A stretch of DNA of 64,000 bases from DASYXT01 sp035934555 (GTDB lineage Bacteria > Verrucomicrobiota > Verrucomicrobiia > Limisphaerales > UBA8199): assembly GCA_035934555.1 (NCBI GenBank), contig DASYXT010000073.1, forward strand, positions 20,515 to 84,514. The letters run 5' to 3'. Under the pieces are notes generated by a model that ran no database searches, had not been told where the DNA came from, and saw only the letters and a program-made list of their open reading frames with translations. Shown here piece by piece: positions 1 to 8,700 of the stretch. A program made the translations under genes and the position numbers. How positions within the stretch are numbered: the stretch's first letter is position 1; every line of letters begins with the position of its first letter.

Positions 1-143
1 TGAACCACGCCACCAAAATAACCCAAGTGTGCGGGAAGACCAGAACGCAGCAATGGCAATGTTGGAATGCTTCTGTGCTTGACCACTGCCCGCCGGCAGC
101 TTAATTATTCGGGAAACGCCATCTCAACAAAGTTAAATTGCTT

Positions 144-734
144 ATGAACGTCGCCCAAGCCGGCTTTCGCACTCGTGAATCCACACAATGTGCCCGCACC
201 CTGGCCCGCCCCAGAGCAGGCCAGTTGCTCAGTATTGCGCGCGCCGCTGCCCTGGTGGCCGTTGTGGCCCTCCTAACCGCCGGGTGCGCGTCGTCGGGCC
301 ACAAATCGGGCAAACCGGTGGCCTGGAACGTCAAAGCCACCAAGAGCACCGCCGCCTCCGTCGAGGTGGATTTGCTCGGCATCTCCCCATCAGAGGATTC
401 GTACTGGCGGCGGAGCGTCAAACCCGATGATTACTGGAATCCGAACAAGCCGATTCGCAAGCAAGCCCAGAACCGGATGCGCACGACCCGGTTCGAGAGC
501 GGCCCGGTGTTTGTGCTCAAGATGGATGACCCGATTTGGAAGCAATGGCGCAGCTATGGCACCACGGAACTGCTGGTCATGGCGAACCTGCCCGGGAAAT
601 ATTCCAATGACGAGGCGGACCCGCGGCGGCTCATCGTCCCCATCGGCAAGAACGATTGGCAGGCCAAAGACAACACTATCGAGCTGGAAATCCTGGATGG
701 ACAAATCCGGGTGCTGACGCCGGCCAAGCCTTAG
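144..734 (+). CDS. TssJ-like T6SS outer-membrane lipoprotein
   Basis: This encodes a 196-residue lipoprotein. A hydrophobic segment near residues 30-45 ends in a lipobox (LTAGC), so the mature protein should be lipidated on the Cys and sit in the outer membrane. The mature part is a small beta-rich domain (VEVDLLGI, ELLVMANLP, RRLIVPIG, IELEILDG), compatible with the TssJ fold that bridges the outer membrane to TssM. The ATG at 144 was preferred to a TTG two codons upstream. It is the first gene of the T6SS locus and ends 9 bases before the pseudokinase gene. The TssJ call rests on lipoprotein character, size and position rather than a signature motif; an unrelated lipoprotein recruited to the locus is possible. 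Confidence 0.55.
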   Translation: MNVAQAGFRTRESTQCARTLARPRAGQLLSIARAAALVAVVALLTAGCASSGHKSGKPVAWNVKATKSTAASVEVDLLGISPSEDSYWRRSVKPDDYWNPNKPIRKQAQNRMRTTRFESGPVFVLKMDDPIWKQWRSYGTTELLVMANLPGKYSNDEADPRRLIVPIGKNDWQAKDNTIELEILDGQIRVLTPAKP

Positions 735-743
735 TCCCGCATT

Positions 744-3700
744 GTGCCGACGTTCGCCGAATTCGAAACCTACGGCGAGCCGTTGGTGGTGACCGACGAG
801 CGCCGCCACGTCACGACTATTTGGCAGGCGCGCAAGACCGGCGGCGATAGCCGCCTCTACATCATCAAGTGTTACGCCCCGCGCCTCGCCGCACCCGCCC
901 CCGGCCAGAGCACCGAGGAGCTCGAGCAGGACCGCTGCCTGGAGTTTCTCGACGGCATCAAGCAGATCAAGAAAGCCCAAAGCGAAGGGGGTCGAAACCT
1001 GGCCCCGATTCACGCGCTCGGGCGCACAGAATCGGAAGCGTGGTACGTCACCGACCATTACCCGCGCAATAATTTAAAGGCGTGGGTGGCCCGGCGCGGC
1101 GGCGTGGACAGCGCAGCCTTGCGGCATGTGGTCGAGAGTGTGGTGGCGGGCTGCCTGGCCCTGAAGCGGTCCCGGGGCTATTCGCACGGCAACCTCAAAC
1201 CGTCCAACATTTTTTTGGTCGGCGAGCCGCGGCCGTTAAAGAAAACGCCGCTGGTGCTGACGGACGCCTACCCGTCGTCGCCGCTGCAGTTGGCTTCCCT
1301 CGGCGCCGGTGATCGGCGGGAAGTGGACGAACTGCTCGGGCAGGTGACCGAAGCGCAAGACCTGCGGAACCTTGGCGAGTTGCTTCTGCAATTAGTCGAG
1401 GGACGGTTGTTCTCGAGGAGCGACGATTACAATTACCCGGTTGGGCGCTCGGGCATCTGGGACATCCTCGGCAAAGATACCGATTACTGGCTGAAGCTAT
1501 GCAATCAGCTCGTCAACCCGCAACTTTCGCTGCAGACAATCAACCTGGAGTCCCTGGCCCAGCAGTTCCGGCCGTCACAGGCTGGAGCCAAGGCCGGCTT
1601 GGTGCTGGCAGGTGTCGCTGCGATCTGCCTGCTCGGGGGCGGCGCCTATTTCGGCATTGCGGCCGTCCATAAGGCGGCACAGAGGCGGCAGTTGCACCAG
1701 CAGGAGAGCTTTGAAGCCGCATTGAAAAGTGGTCAGACCGCTTTTGACCAAAAGGACTATACCGCAGCAAAAAATCATGCCAATGACGCCCTGGCAATTA
1801 GGGCTGGCGACCCCGACGCGACCAAACTTCGGGACGCCGCCCAAACCCAGCTCACGGAACAGACCTACCAGGACGAAATGGCCAAAGGGAATGGTGCGTT
1901 TGGCCAGCAGGACTACTCGAATGCCCTGACCCAAGCACAAATGGCCTTAGTCGCGAAACCGGACGACCCCGCTGCTCTGACGCTGAAGAGCAAAGCGCAG
2001 GCACAGCTCGCAGCCAGGTTGGCCCGCACACAAATCCAGGACGCGCTCGCGACTGCCACAAATTCTGAGGCGGCTGGAAATTGGACGCTCGCGGCAGCCC
2101 AATGGCAAAAAGCGCAACAACTCGGGGCCTCGGCGAACGAGGTTGGGGCAGGGCTTGCGTTTGCCAATGGCCTGCTCAGCGCGCGGGAAAAGTTCGGCTC
2201 GGCGCAGGCACAGAGCGGCAGCGGGGCCGCCCAGGCGCAGATAGTTACCAATCTTTATGGCCAGGCGCTCGCCGCACTACCCCAGGCGTCTCTCTGGAGC
2301 GGCAGTCCGCAGCGGGCCGCAGCCGTAAAGGCTTTCACCAACGACGTCGCGCTCGCCTGGCTTAAGGCCGACACAACGATGCGCGAGGCGGCATTGACGG
2401 CCGCCCAAACCCAACAACAGTACGAAAAAGCGATTACCAACTCCGCGCAGGCTTTCGCGCATCAAGATTATGCTACCGCGACAAACCAGGCTGCTGTTGC
2501 GCTGCTTCTCAAGCCGAATGACTCGACCGCGCTCAAGCTTAAAGACCAGGCGCAGAAGGCCGCCGAGAACGCCCGGCTGGCTGCCCAACAGAAAGAAACA
2601 GAATATGAGAGCGCCACTAATTTAGCTTTGCAGGCGTTCACCAGGCGTGATTACCAGACCGCCACCAACCAGGCCGCCCGCGCGCTGCAGGCTCACCCCG
2701 GCGACAGTCTTGCCCGAAAAATCCTGACGGACGCGGCTGACGCCGCGCAGACCGATGCGATGGCGGCCATCCGGCGCGAAAAGGAGTACGAGACCGCGAT
2801 GCAAACGGCTGGAGACGCGTTGACCAGCAGCCAGTTCGAGGTGGCGACCAACCAGGCTGCGCGCGCCTTGAGCCTCAAACCGAACGACGCTGCCGCGCTC
2901 AAGCTGCAGAAGGCGGCGCAAGATGGCCTGGTGGCCAAGCTCATGTTTGCTCAGCAGCAAGAGCAGACATATGAGAAGGCTACCAACGCCGCTGCGCTTG
3001 CCTTTTCTCAGACCAACTATCTCGAAGCCGTCCGGCAAGCCGACATCGCCTTAGGTGTTAAAAACAATGATTCGGTGGCCAGCAAAATTCAGTCGGCGGC
3101 TCAGACCAAACTCGATGAAATGGCACAGGTTGCCCGCCAGCAGGAACAGAAATACGGCGCGGCGACAAACGCCGCCAGCATTGCCTTCGCCAAAGCCAAT
3201 TACACCGAAGCGCTCAAACAGGCCCGCATCGCGGCCAGTGTAAAGACGAATGATACGGTCGCCCTGCGATTACAGGCCGCCGCTCAGCGAAAGCTAGACG
3301 ACCTGGCGGAGTTAGAGCGCCAACAAGAACAGAATTATAGGGCGGCGACCAACGCGGCCGGCGTTGCCCTCGGGCAGGGTAATTTCCACGAGGCCCTCCT
3401 CCAGGCTGCCACGGCTTCACAAATCAGGACCAACGACGCCGTCGCGGCGCAGTTGACTGCCGCGGCAAATCAGGGCCTGGACTTAGCCAGCGCGAAGGCC
3501 TCGTTCGCATCCGGGGATTACGCCAACGCGCTGCAGGTTTGCCAGCGATACCCGAACATTGCGGATTTCACCAATCTGGCTGGCAGCGTCCAGACTGAGC
3601 AGACGGCCTTCAACCAGAATTCACAATCTTTTGCCAACGGGGATTATTCTTTTATCCAGACCTTGCAGGCGCAGGGTTATCATTCCAAGCGTCCGTTCAC

Positions 3701-4109
3701 CGATTTGCTCACGCAGGCGACCCAGGAACAGACCCTCCTCGCTTCCTTCCAGCAGTTGAAACAGGGCAACCAATGGCGTGACCTGAACGCAAGATTGGCA
3801 CAGGCAGGGGCGGTGACAAACAAACCCCCGTTTAAAACGTTGCTCGATTTGGCTGCCAGAAACGATCCCATCCTCCTGCTCAACCGTCGGTTGCTGATCC
3901 TCGAGGCCGAAACCGGCACTCAGGCCAGGGGGGTGACCGTTAAGGATGCCAAAGGCGACCCGGTTAAGAAGCTCGCGCCCGGAACACTGCTGGATGCTTA
4001 CTATGCCGAAGCCAATGACCTCGAAAAGAACTATAAGGCCCTGAACCAACTCACGCCTGAAGTTACCCGTGCCCTGAAGGCGGTGCGCAGCTTCTTGGAC
4101 AACTTCTGA
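744..4109 (+). CDS. Membrane-anchored pseudokinase with periplasmic TPR-like repeats (PpkA-like)
   Basis: This is a 1121-residue protein with a GTG start just after the lipoprotein gene. Residues 1-275 resemble a Ser/Thr kinase. The beta-3 lysine is seen as IIKCY (K42), a HxNLKPSN-type catalytic loop at 148-155 and an LTDAY segment at 171-175 in place of DFG. The catalytic HRD is HGN (positions 1185-1193), so the proton-accepting Asp is Asn and the domain should be a pseudokinase or severely impaired. A single transmembrane helix follows (about 283-307). Then come about eight TPR-like units of roughly 61 residues (Y-x-x-A-T-N-A-A ... N/D-Y-x-x-A ... A-L-x-x-K-P-N-D). A C-terminal module of about 200 residues is shared with the TagF protein at 17326-19992. 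In known T6SS, PpkA phosphorylates Fha to trigger assembly. Here a scaffold or ligand-sensing role is inferred, with the repeats in the periplasm. Confidence 0.8.
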   Translation: MPTFAEFETYGEPLVVTDERRHVTTIWQARKTGGDSRLYIIKCYAPRLAAPAPGQSTEELEQDRCLEFLDGIKQIKKAQSEGGRNLAPIHALGRTESEAWYVTDHYPRNNLKAWVARRGGVDSAALRHVVESVVAGCLALKRSRGYSHGNLKPSNIFLVGEPRPLKKTPLVLTDAYPSSPLQLASLGAGDRREVDELLGQVTEAQDLRNLGELLLQLVEGRLFSRSDDYNYPVGRSGIWDILGKDTDYWLKLCNQLVNPQLSLQTINLESLAQQFRPSQAGAKAGLVLAGVAAICLLGGGAYFGIAAVHKAAQRRQLHQQESFEAALKSGQTAFDQKDYTAAKNHANDALAIRAGDPDATKLRDAAQTQLTEQTYQDEMAKGNGAFGQQDYSNALTQAQMALVAKPDDPAALTLKSKAQAQLAARLARTQIQDALATATNSEAAGNWTLAAAQWQKAQQLGASANEVGAGLAFANGLLSAREKFGSAQAQSGSGAAQAQIVTNLYGQALAALPQASLWSGSPQRAAAVKAFTNDVALAWLKADTTMREAALTAAQTQQQYEKAITNSAQAFAHQDYATATNQAAVALLLKPNDSTALKLKDQAQKAAENARLAAQQKETEYESATNLALQAFTRRDYQTATNQAARALQAHPGDSLARKILTDAADAAQTDAMAAIRREKEYETAMQTAGDALTSSQFEVATNQAARALSLKPNDAAALKLQKAAQDGLVAKLMFAQQQEQTYEKATNAAALAFSQTNYLEAVRQADIALGVKNNDSVASKIQSAAQTKLDEMAQVARQQEQKYGAATNAASIAFAKANYTEALKQARIAASVKTNDTVALRLQAAAQRKLDDLAELERQQEQNYRAATNAAGVALGQGNFHEALLQAATASQIRTNDAVAAQLTAAANQGLDLASAKASFASGDYANALQVCQRYPNIADFTNLAGSVQTEQTAFNQNSQSFANGDYSFIQTLQAQGYHSKRPFTDLLTQATQEQTLLASFQQLKQGNQWRDLNARLAQAGAVTNKPPFKTLLDLAARNDPILLLNRRLLILEAETGTQARGVTVKDAKGDPVKKLAPGTLLDAYYAEANDLEKNYKALNQLTPEVTRALKAVRSFLDNF

Positions 4110-4446
4110 AGGGGAGCACGCTGCACGCTTGACGCCCCACTCGCCGCCGGTTCAGTACTCCTCCGGATTGAGGCAGCCGTAAAAGTACTGAAATAGAAAA
4201 CGATTGCAAATGCCTTGACTTCCCACCCCTACTGCGAGATAAGAGGTCCTTAGAACGCCTTAACTCTTTAGAGAATCTGTTGTACTTGAACTTTTTGTAC
4301 TATTGGCGGCGAGAGCGGGCTCGATGACTGCGCTGCATTCAAACGACCGTTCAGGCAATCCGACTGATTTCCCCCGCCTGGGGAACCGGCAAACCAAACA
4401 TCACATGGATACTCAATGCACACGAGAGGGGCTAAAAAAAACACGA
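4110..4446. other. Intergenic gap upstream of the OMP gene
   Basis: This gap of about 337 bases holds one plausible promoter (4215-4243). No RNA gene or terminator hairpin was seen. An open frame runs in from 4303 in phase with the outer-membrane protein, so the true start of that gene may lie inside the gap. Confidence 0.5.
4215..4243 (+). promoter_or_regulatory. Candidate sigma70-type promoter for the OMP / repeat-protein genes
   Basis: TTGACT (4215-4220) is followed after 17 bases by GATAAG (4238-4243). That gives five of six and four of six matches to the -35 and -10 consensus. It would allow the outer-membrane protein and giant repeat protein to be transcribed separately from the upstream lipoprotein and pseudokinase genes. 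Housekeeping sigma consensus in this phylum is assumed. Confidence 0.4.
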
Positions 4447-5709
4447 ATGCTAATACAAGCCGTGCGGGCGACTGACTCGCCTGGTCAGCGCGGTTTGCTA
4501 GCGGGCCTGAAATCAAACCAATGCTCTGGCTGGCTGCGCCGGGCATCCTCTGGCACAATCTTCTGGGCTGTTGTCATGGCCGTTTGCCTTGAGTTGCCGG
4601 CGGCAAAGGTCTGGGCTCAAGCCCAACCGCAGCCTGCTAGTCCACCACCACAGGAGGAAGAACCGCTGATGCCGCCCGGCTACCCCAGCCTGGATGCTCC
4701 CTGGACAGCCCCAGCTAAACAGAAGAAAGCGAAGCCAGTCGCCCCGGCTGCAGTAGAACCGGCTCCCAGCACTCCGGCGCCAGCGCCTACGCCGACACCG
4801 GTTGCTGAAAGTGCGGCCCCTGAGCCGAGCGCAGCCGCAGCTCCGACTCAGGCGGCTCCGCCCCTCCAGCCCCGTATTCGCAAGAGCGAGGTGTCGGTTT
4901 CGGGCGACTTCTTCCTCGGCCAGGGCAACGTCACACTGCCCTTTGGTTTCTCCCTGGCTAACGCCTTGAATCCGCTGGTGCCCGGTGGGGGCCTTCACGG
5001 CACGGTCAATAAAGCGGACCGCACTTCTGATTACTACGGCGCCACCATCTCGTATTCCTATGGCGCGGCGTGGTTCCTGGACTTGGCTTATGCTCATGGT
5101 TCATCAAGCGGCAACGTGCCGGTTTCGCTGAGTTCGAGTTCGCTGTTCGAAACGCTCAACTCGAGCTTTTCCATCAACGACGATTGGTATCAGGCCTATA
5201 TCCGGTACACGTTCCCCTCGCTGCGCGGCAAGCGCCTCTCAGCCTACCTGCGCGCGGGCATCAGTTATGTGCAGGCGCGCTTGACCGACGCCGCTCCCAT
5301 CCCCGCGTTTGGCGTTTATTCGGAAACGGACAGGACCGACGACCTGCTCGGCAACATCGGTTTTGGCGTGTTTTATTCATTGTATGCCAGCCGCCACGTT
5401 CGCCTGGGTGTGCAGGTGGAAGGGGAGGGGTTCTACGGCCGCCGTTCGCAGAACATTACGGAATCGTTCGTGAACGACTTCGGGTTGGTGCTGTCACCCG
5501 TCTCGATCAACAACGATTTGTATGGCGGCATCGGCCGCGGCGCGGTCCGCTTCGAGTACCGGCTTGGGCACACCGGGGCGTTCAAGCTGTTTGCCGACGG
5601 AGGCATGCAGGGCCGCTTCGATATGATTAGTTACCCGTCGGGGTTGGGCAGCTTTAACGAAATGCTCTGGGGCCCCTACATCAAAGCGGGGTTACGCTAC
5701 GCCTTCTAA
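4447..5709 (+). CDS. Outer-membrane beta-barrel protein with Pro/Ala-rich periplasmic linker
   Basis: This is about 420 residues from the ATG at 4447; the frame stays open to 4303, with another ATG at 4405. A hydrophobic signal (IFWAVVMAVCLELPAA) precedes an AQA-type cleavage site. A Pro/Ala/Glu-rich linker of about 100 residues follows. The rest is an alternating amphipathic barrel with many Gly/Tyr strands ending in LRYAF. A C-terminal Phe after alternating aromatic residues is the typical BAM recognition signal of outer-membrane barrels. The extracellular or pore role is unknown. It lies inside the T6SS locus and ends 17 bases before the giant repeat protein, so the two are probably co-expressed and may work together at the surface. 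No known OMP family could be assigned. Confidence 0.65.
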   Translation: MLIQAVRATDSPGQRGLLAGLKSNQCSGWLRRASSGTIFWAVVMAVCLELPAAKVWAQAQPQPASPPPQEEEPLMPPGYPSLDAPWTAPAKQKKAKPVAPAAVEPAPSTPAPAPTPTPVAESAAPEPSAAAAPTQAAPPLQPRIRKSEVSVSGDFFLGQGNVTLPFGFSLANALNPLVPGGGLHGTVNKADRTSDYYGATISYSYGAAWFLDLAYAHGSSSGNVPVSLSSSSLFETLNSSFSINDDWYQAYIRYTFPSLRGKRLSAYLRAGISYVQARLTDAAPIPAFGVYSETDRTDDLLGNIGFGVFYSLYASRHVRLGVQVEGEGFYGRRSQNITESFVNDFGLVLSPVSINNDLYGGIGRGAVRFEYRLGHTGAFKLFADGGMQGRFDMISYPSGLGSFNEMLWGPYIKAGLRYAF

Positions 5710-5726
5710 TCTCCACCTGAATACTT

Positions 5727-8700
5727 ATGCAACGATTCCTCCTGTTTTTTTTGGCGGCCATCGCGGGCGCCGGTTCGCCGTTGAACGCCGCTTCAACCCT
5801 TCAATTTGTGCGGGTCAATTCACCTGTCGGCTCAGGCCTGCTGGCAGCGGCCTGCGATACCAACGCCACCTTCATAGCGGTGGGCACCAACTCAGCCGTG
5901 TTGACTGGCAAATTCGCCTCGAGCCAACTTCAATGGACCGCCCACAGCGTACCGGTTTCGATCTCGCTGCAGTCGGCCACCTTTGGGAACAACACGTTCC
6001 TGGCGGGCGGCACCGCCGGGACGGTGGTGAGTTCGAGTGACGGATTGAATTGGGGTTCGCCAACGGCACCGTTCACGAACTTTACCGCCTACATTATGGG
6101 TCTGGCATTCAACCCCCGGGCGCCGAGCAGTCCGAAGTTCATCGCCGCGCCGGCTTTGTTTGAAGTCGCCTACAGTCCAGCGGCGTTGCCGTTGGCGTGG
6201 AAAGGCGCGACGATGAATCAATACAGCCTGGGCGAATCGTGGCGCGCTGCGGCGCCCTTCGGCCAGAACTCATTCGTCGTTTGTGGTTTTGAGGGCGACA
6301 TCCGTTATTCTTCCGACGGTGGCGTCACCTGGTCTCTGAGCCGCGTCCCGGTTTCGACCCAGCCGGACTTATTGGGCATCGCCTCGGACGGCAACAACCG
6401 TATCGTCGCTGTTGGGGTGAGCGGCACGCTGTTGTTCTCCGGCAATGGTGCTGCCAGTTGGTCAGCACGAACTTCCCCCGCCGGTTCCACTACTTTGAAT
6501 GCGGTTGCGTTCGATAGTGCGGATGGGTTGTTCATTGTCGTCGGTAACTCAGGTGCTGTTCTCACCAGCCCCGATGGTCTGACTTGGACGCTGCGGAGTG
6601 CCGGCACGGGCCAGAACTTCCATGGCGCCACGTTTGCCAATTACGGCAAACTGGCCGGAGTGGGCCTGCTGGTGGGCGACAGCGGCACAGCCTTCCTTGC
6701 CGGCACGCCGCCGTCCGCACCCATCAACCCGATCAACCAAACCAACTGCGCTGCCCCGGTGCAAAACAAGGCGCTCCAGGTCACCATCGTCAACGATGTG
6801 GCTCATCCGGTCGGCACCGTCGGGGTCGATTGGTACAATACCGGCGGCACGCGCGTCGCCGTCAACACCACTACCTTCACCCCGACAGACAATACCGCTC
6901 CGCCGGATGCTCCCGCCACTTATACCTATTTTGCCCGGACCCGCGACCTGCGCACCGGCTTCACGAATTCCACGCCGCTGGCCGTCACGCTCACCATCAA
7001 CCCGCGGCCAACCGCCACTCAGCCCACCTTCACCACCACCAACTGCAATTACGGGATTGTTTATATCCTCACCAACGTCCTGCACGGCCTTGGCCCCTGG
7101 ACGGTGACCTGGAATGATGGGTTGGTGCAAACTCAGCCGACTGTCGGCGGCGGACCGGTATTGTTAACCCGAACCATTATCCCGACCAACACGGTTTTCA
7201 ATGTCCCGAGTAATAACACATTTTTTGTCAGCGGCATCTCTAATGCCGACACCTGCGTCGGCAACCTGCCCGGCGACATTATCGGCACGGCGAGCGTCTG
7301 GGTAAACCCGCGGCCCACAGCCTCGATGGCGACCTTCACCGTTACTAACTGTAACCTTGGCACCGTATATACGCTGACGAACACCCTGACCGGCCTGGGG
7401 CCGTGGACCATCACTTGGAATGACGGCTTGGTGCAAACAGAACCCGAACCCATCGCTGGCCCAGTCACCCTCACACGCACGATCATCCCTACGAATACCG
7501 ACCTGAACGTTATCAGCAATAACACGTTCTTCGTCACGGTGGTGTCGAATGCCGATACTTGCCTGGGGAACGAGCTCGGGGACTTGATGGGTGTCGCCAG
7601 CGTTTGGATTAACCCTCGCCCCACGGCGGTCGCGACCGTCAGTGGCCCGTCGGCCATTTGCAACGGCAGCTCCACCATCCTGCAGACGGTCTTCACCGGC
7701 TATGCCCCGTGGACGTTTACCTGGTCTTCAAACGGCATCCCCATTCTCACCAATACCGTCGCTACCCAGACCAATACGCTGACGGTCAGCCCGGTCGATG
7801 CCAGCCTTAACGGGTCCAACATTGTTGTTTACACCGTGAGCGCCCTGCAGGACGCCAATTGCATCGCTGGCCCCGGCGACCTAACCAATAGCGGGGCAGT
7901 GACAGTCTATCCGCGGCCGACGGCCTCAAGCACAGTCAGCGGGCCGGTGGCGATTTGTAATGGCGATTCTACCACAATTCAGGCAACACTCACAGGTGTG
8001 GCGCCCTGGACCGTTACCTGGTCTTCAAATGGCGTTCCAGTGCTGACGAACAGCTTTGGCGCCAGCCCGGCTAGCATCAACGTCACGCCGGCCGATCCCT
8101 TCCTCAACGCCTCTAACACCGTTACCTATGCTGTTACCGCGCTGAGCGACGCCCACTGCAGCGCGGGCACAACCGACCTGACAAACAATGCGCCAGTTAC
8201 CATTTATCCTCGCCCGACGGCCTCCGCGACCGTGAGCGGGCCGGCCGCAATCTGCAATGGCAGTGCCACTACGTTGCAGGCCGCGCTGACCGGTGTCGCT
8301 CCCTGGACCGTCACCTGGTCCTCCAATGGTGTGCCGGTCCTAACCAACACCGTCGGAACTTCAACGGATACCATCATGGTTACGCCCGTGGATGCCAACC
8401 TCAACGCCTCCAATATTGTCGTTTATTCGGTCACTAGCCTTAGTGATGCTCATTGCACGGCTACCGGCAGGGATCTGACGAACAGCGCCGCGGTCACCAT
8501 CTATCCGCGGCCCACGGGAGCCGTGACCGTGACCGGTGCATCGGCCATTTGCAATGGCAGCTCCACTCTATTGCAAGCGGCTTTAACGGGTGTTGCCCCA
8601 TGGACGATCACTTGGGCCTCCAATGGCGTCCCATTTTTTACTAACACGGTTCCAGCTTCGCCTGTGCCCCTGGTCATTACCCCGGTCGATGCCGCTCTCA

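Noticed and set aside
79..107. TTGACC plus TAATTA as a promoter for the T6SS operon
   Set aside because: The -35 and the 17-base spacing are good but the -10 box matches only two of six positions, so it is not supported.
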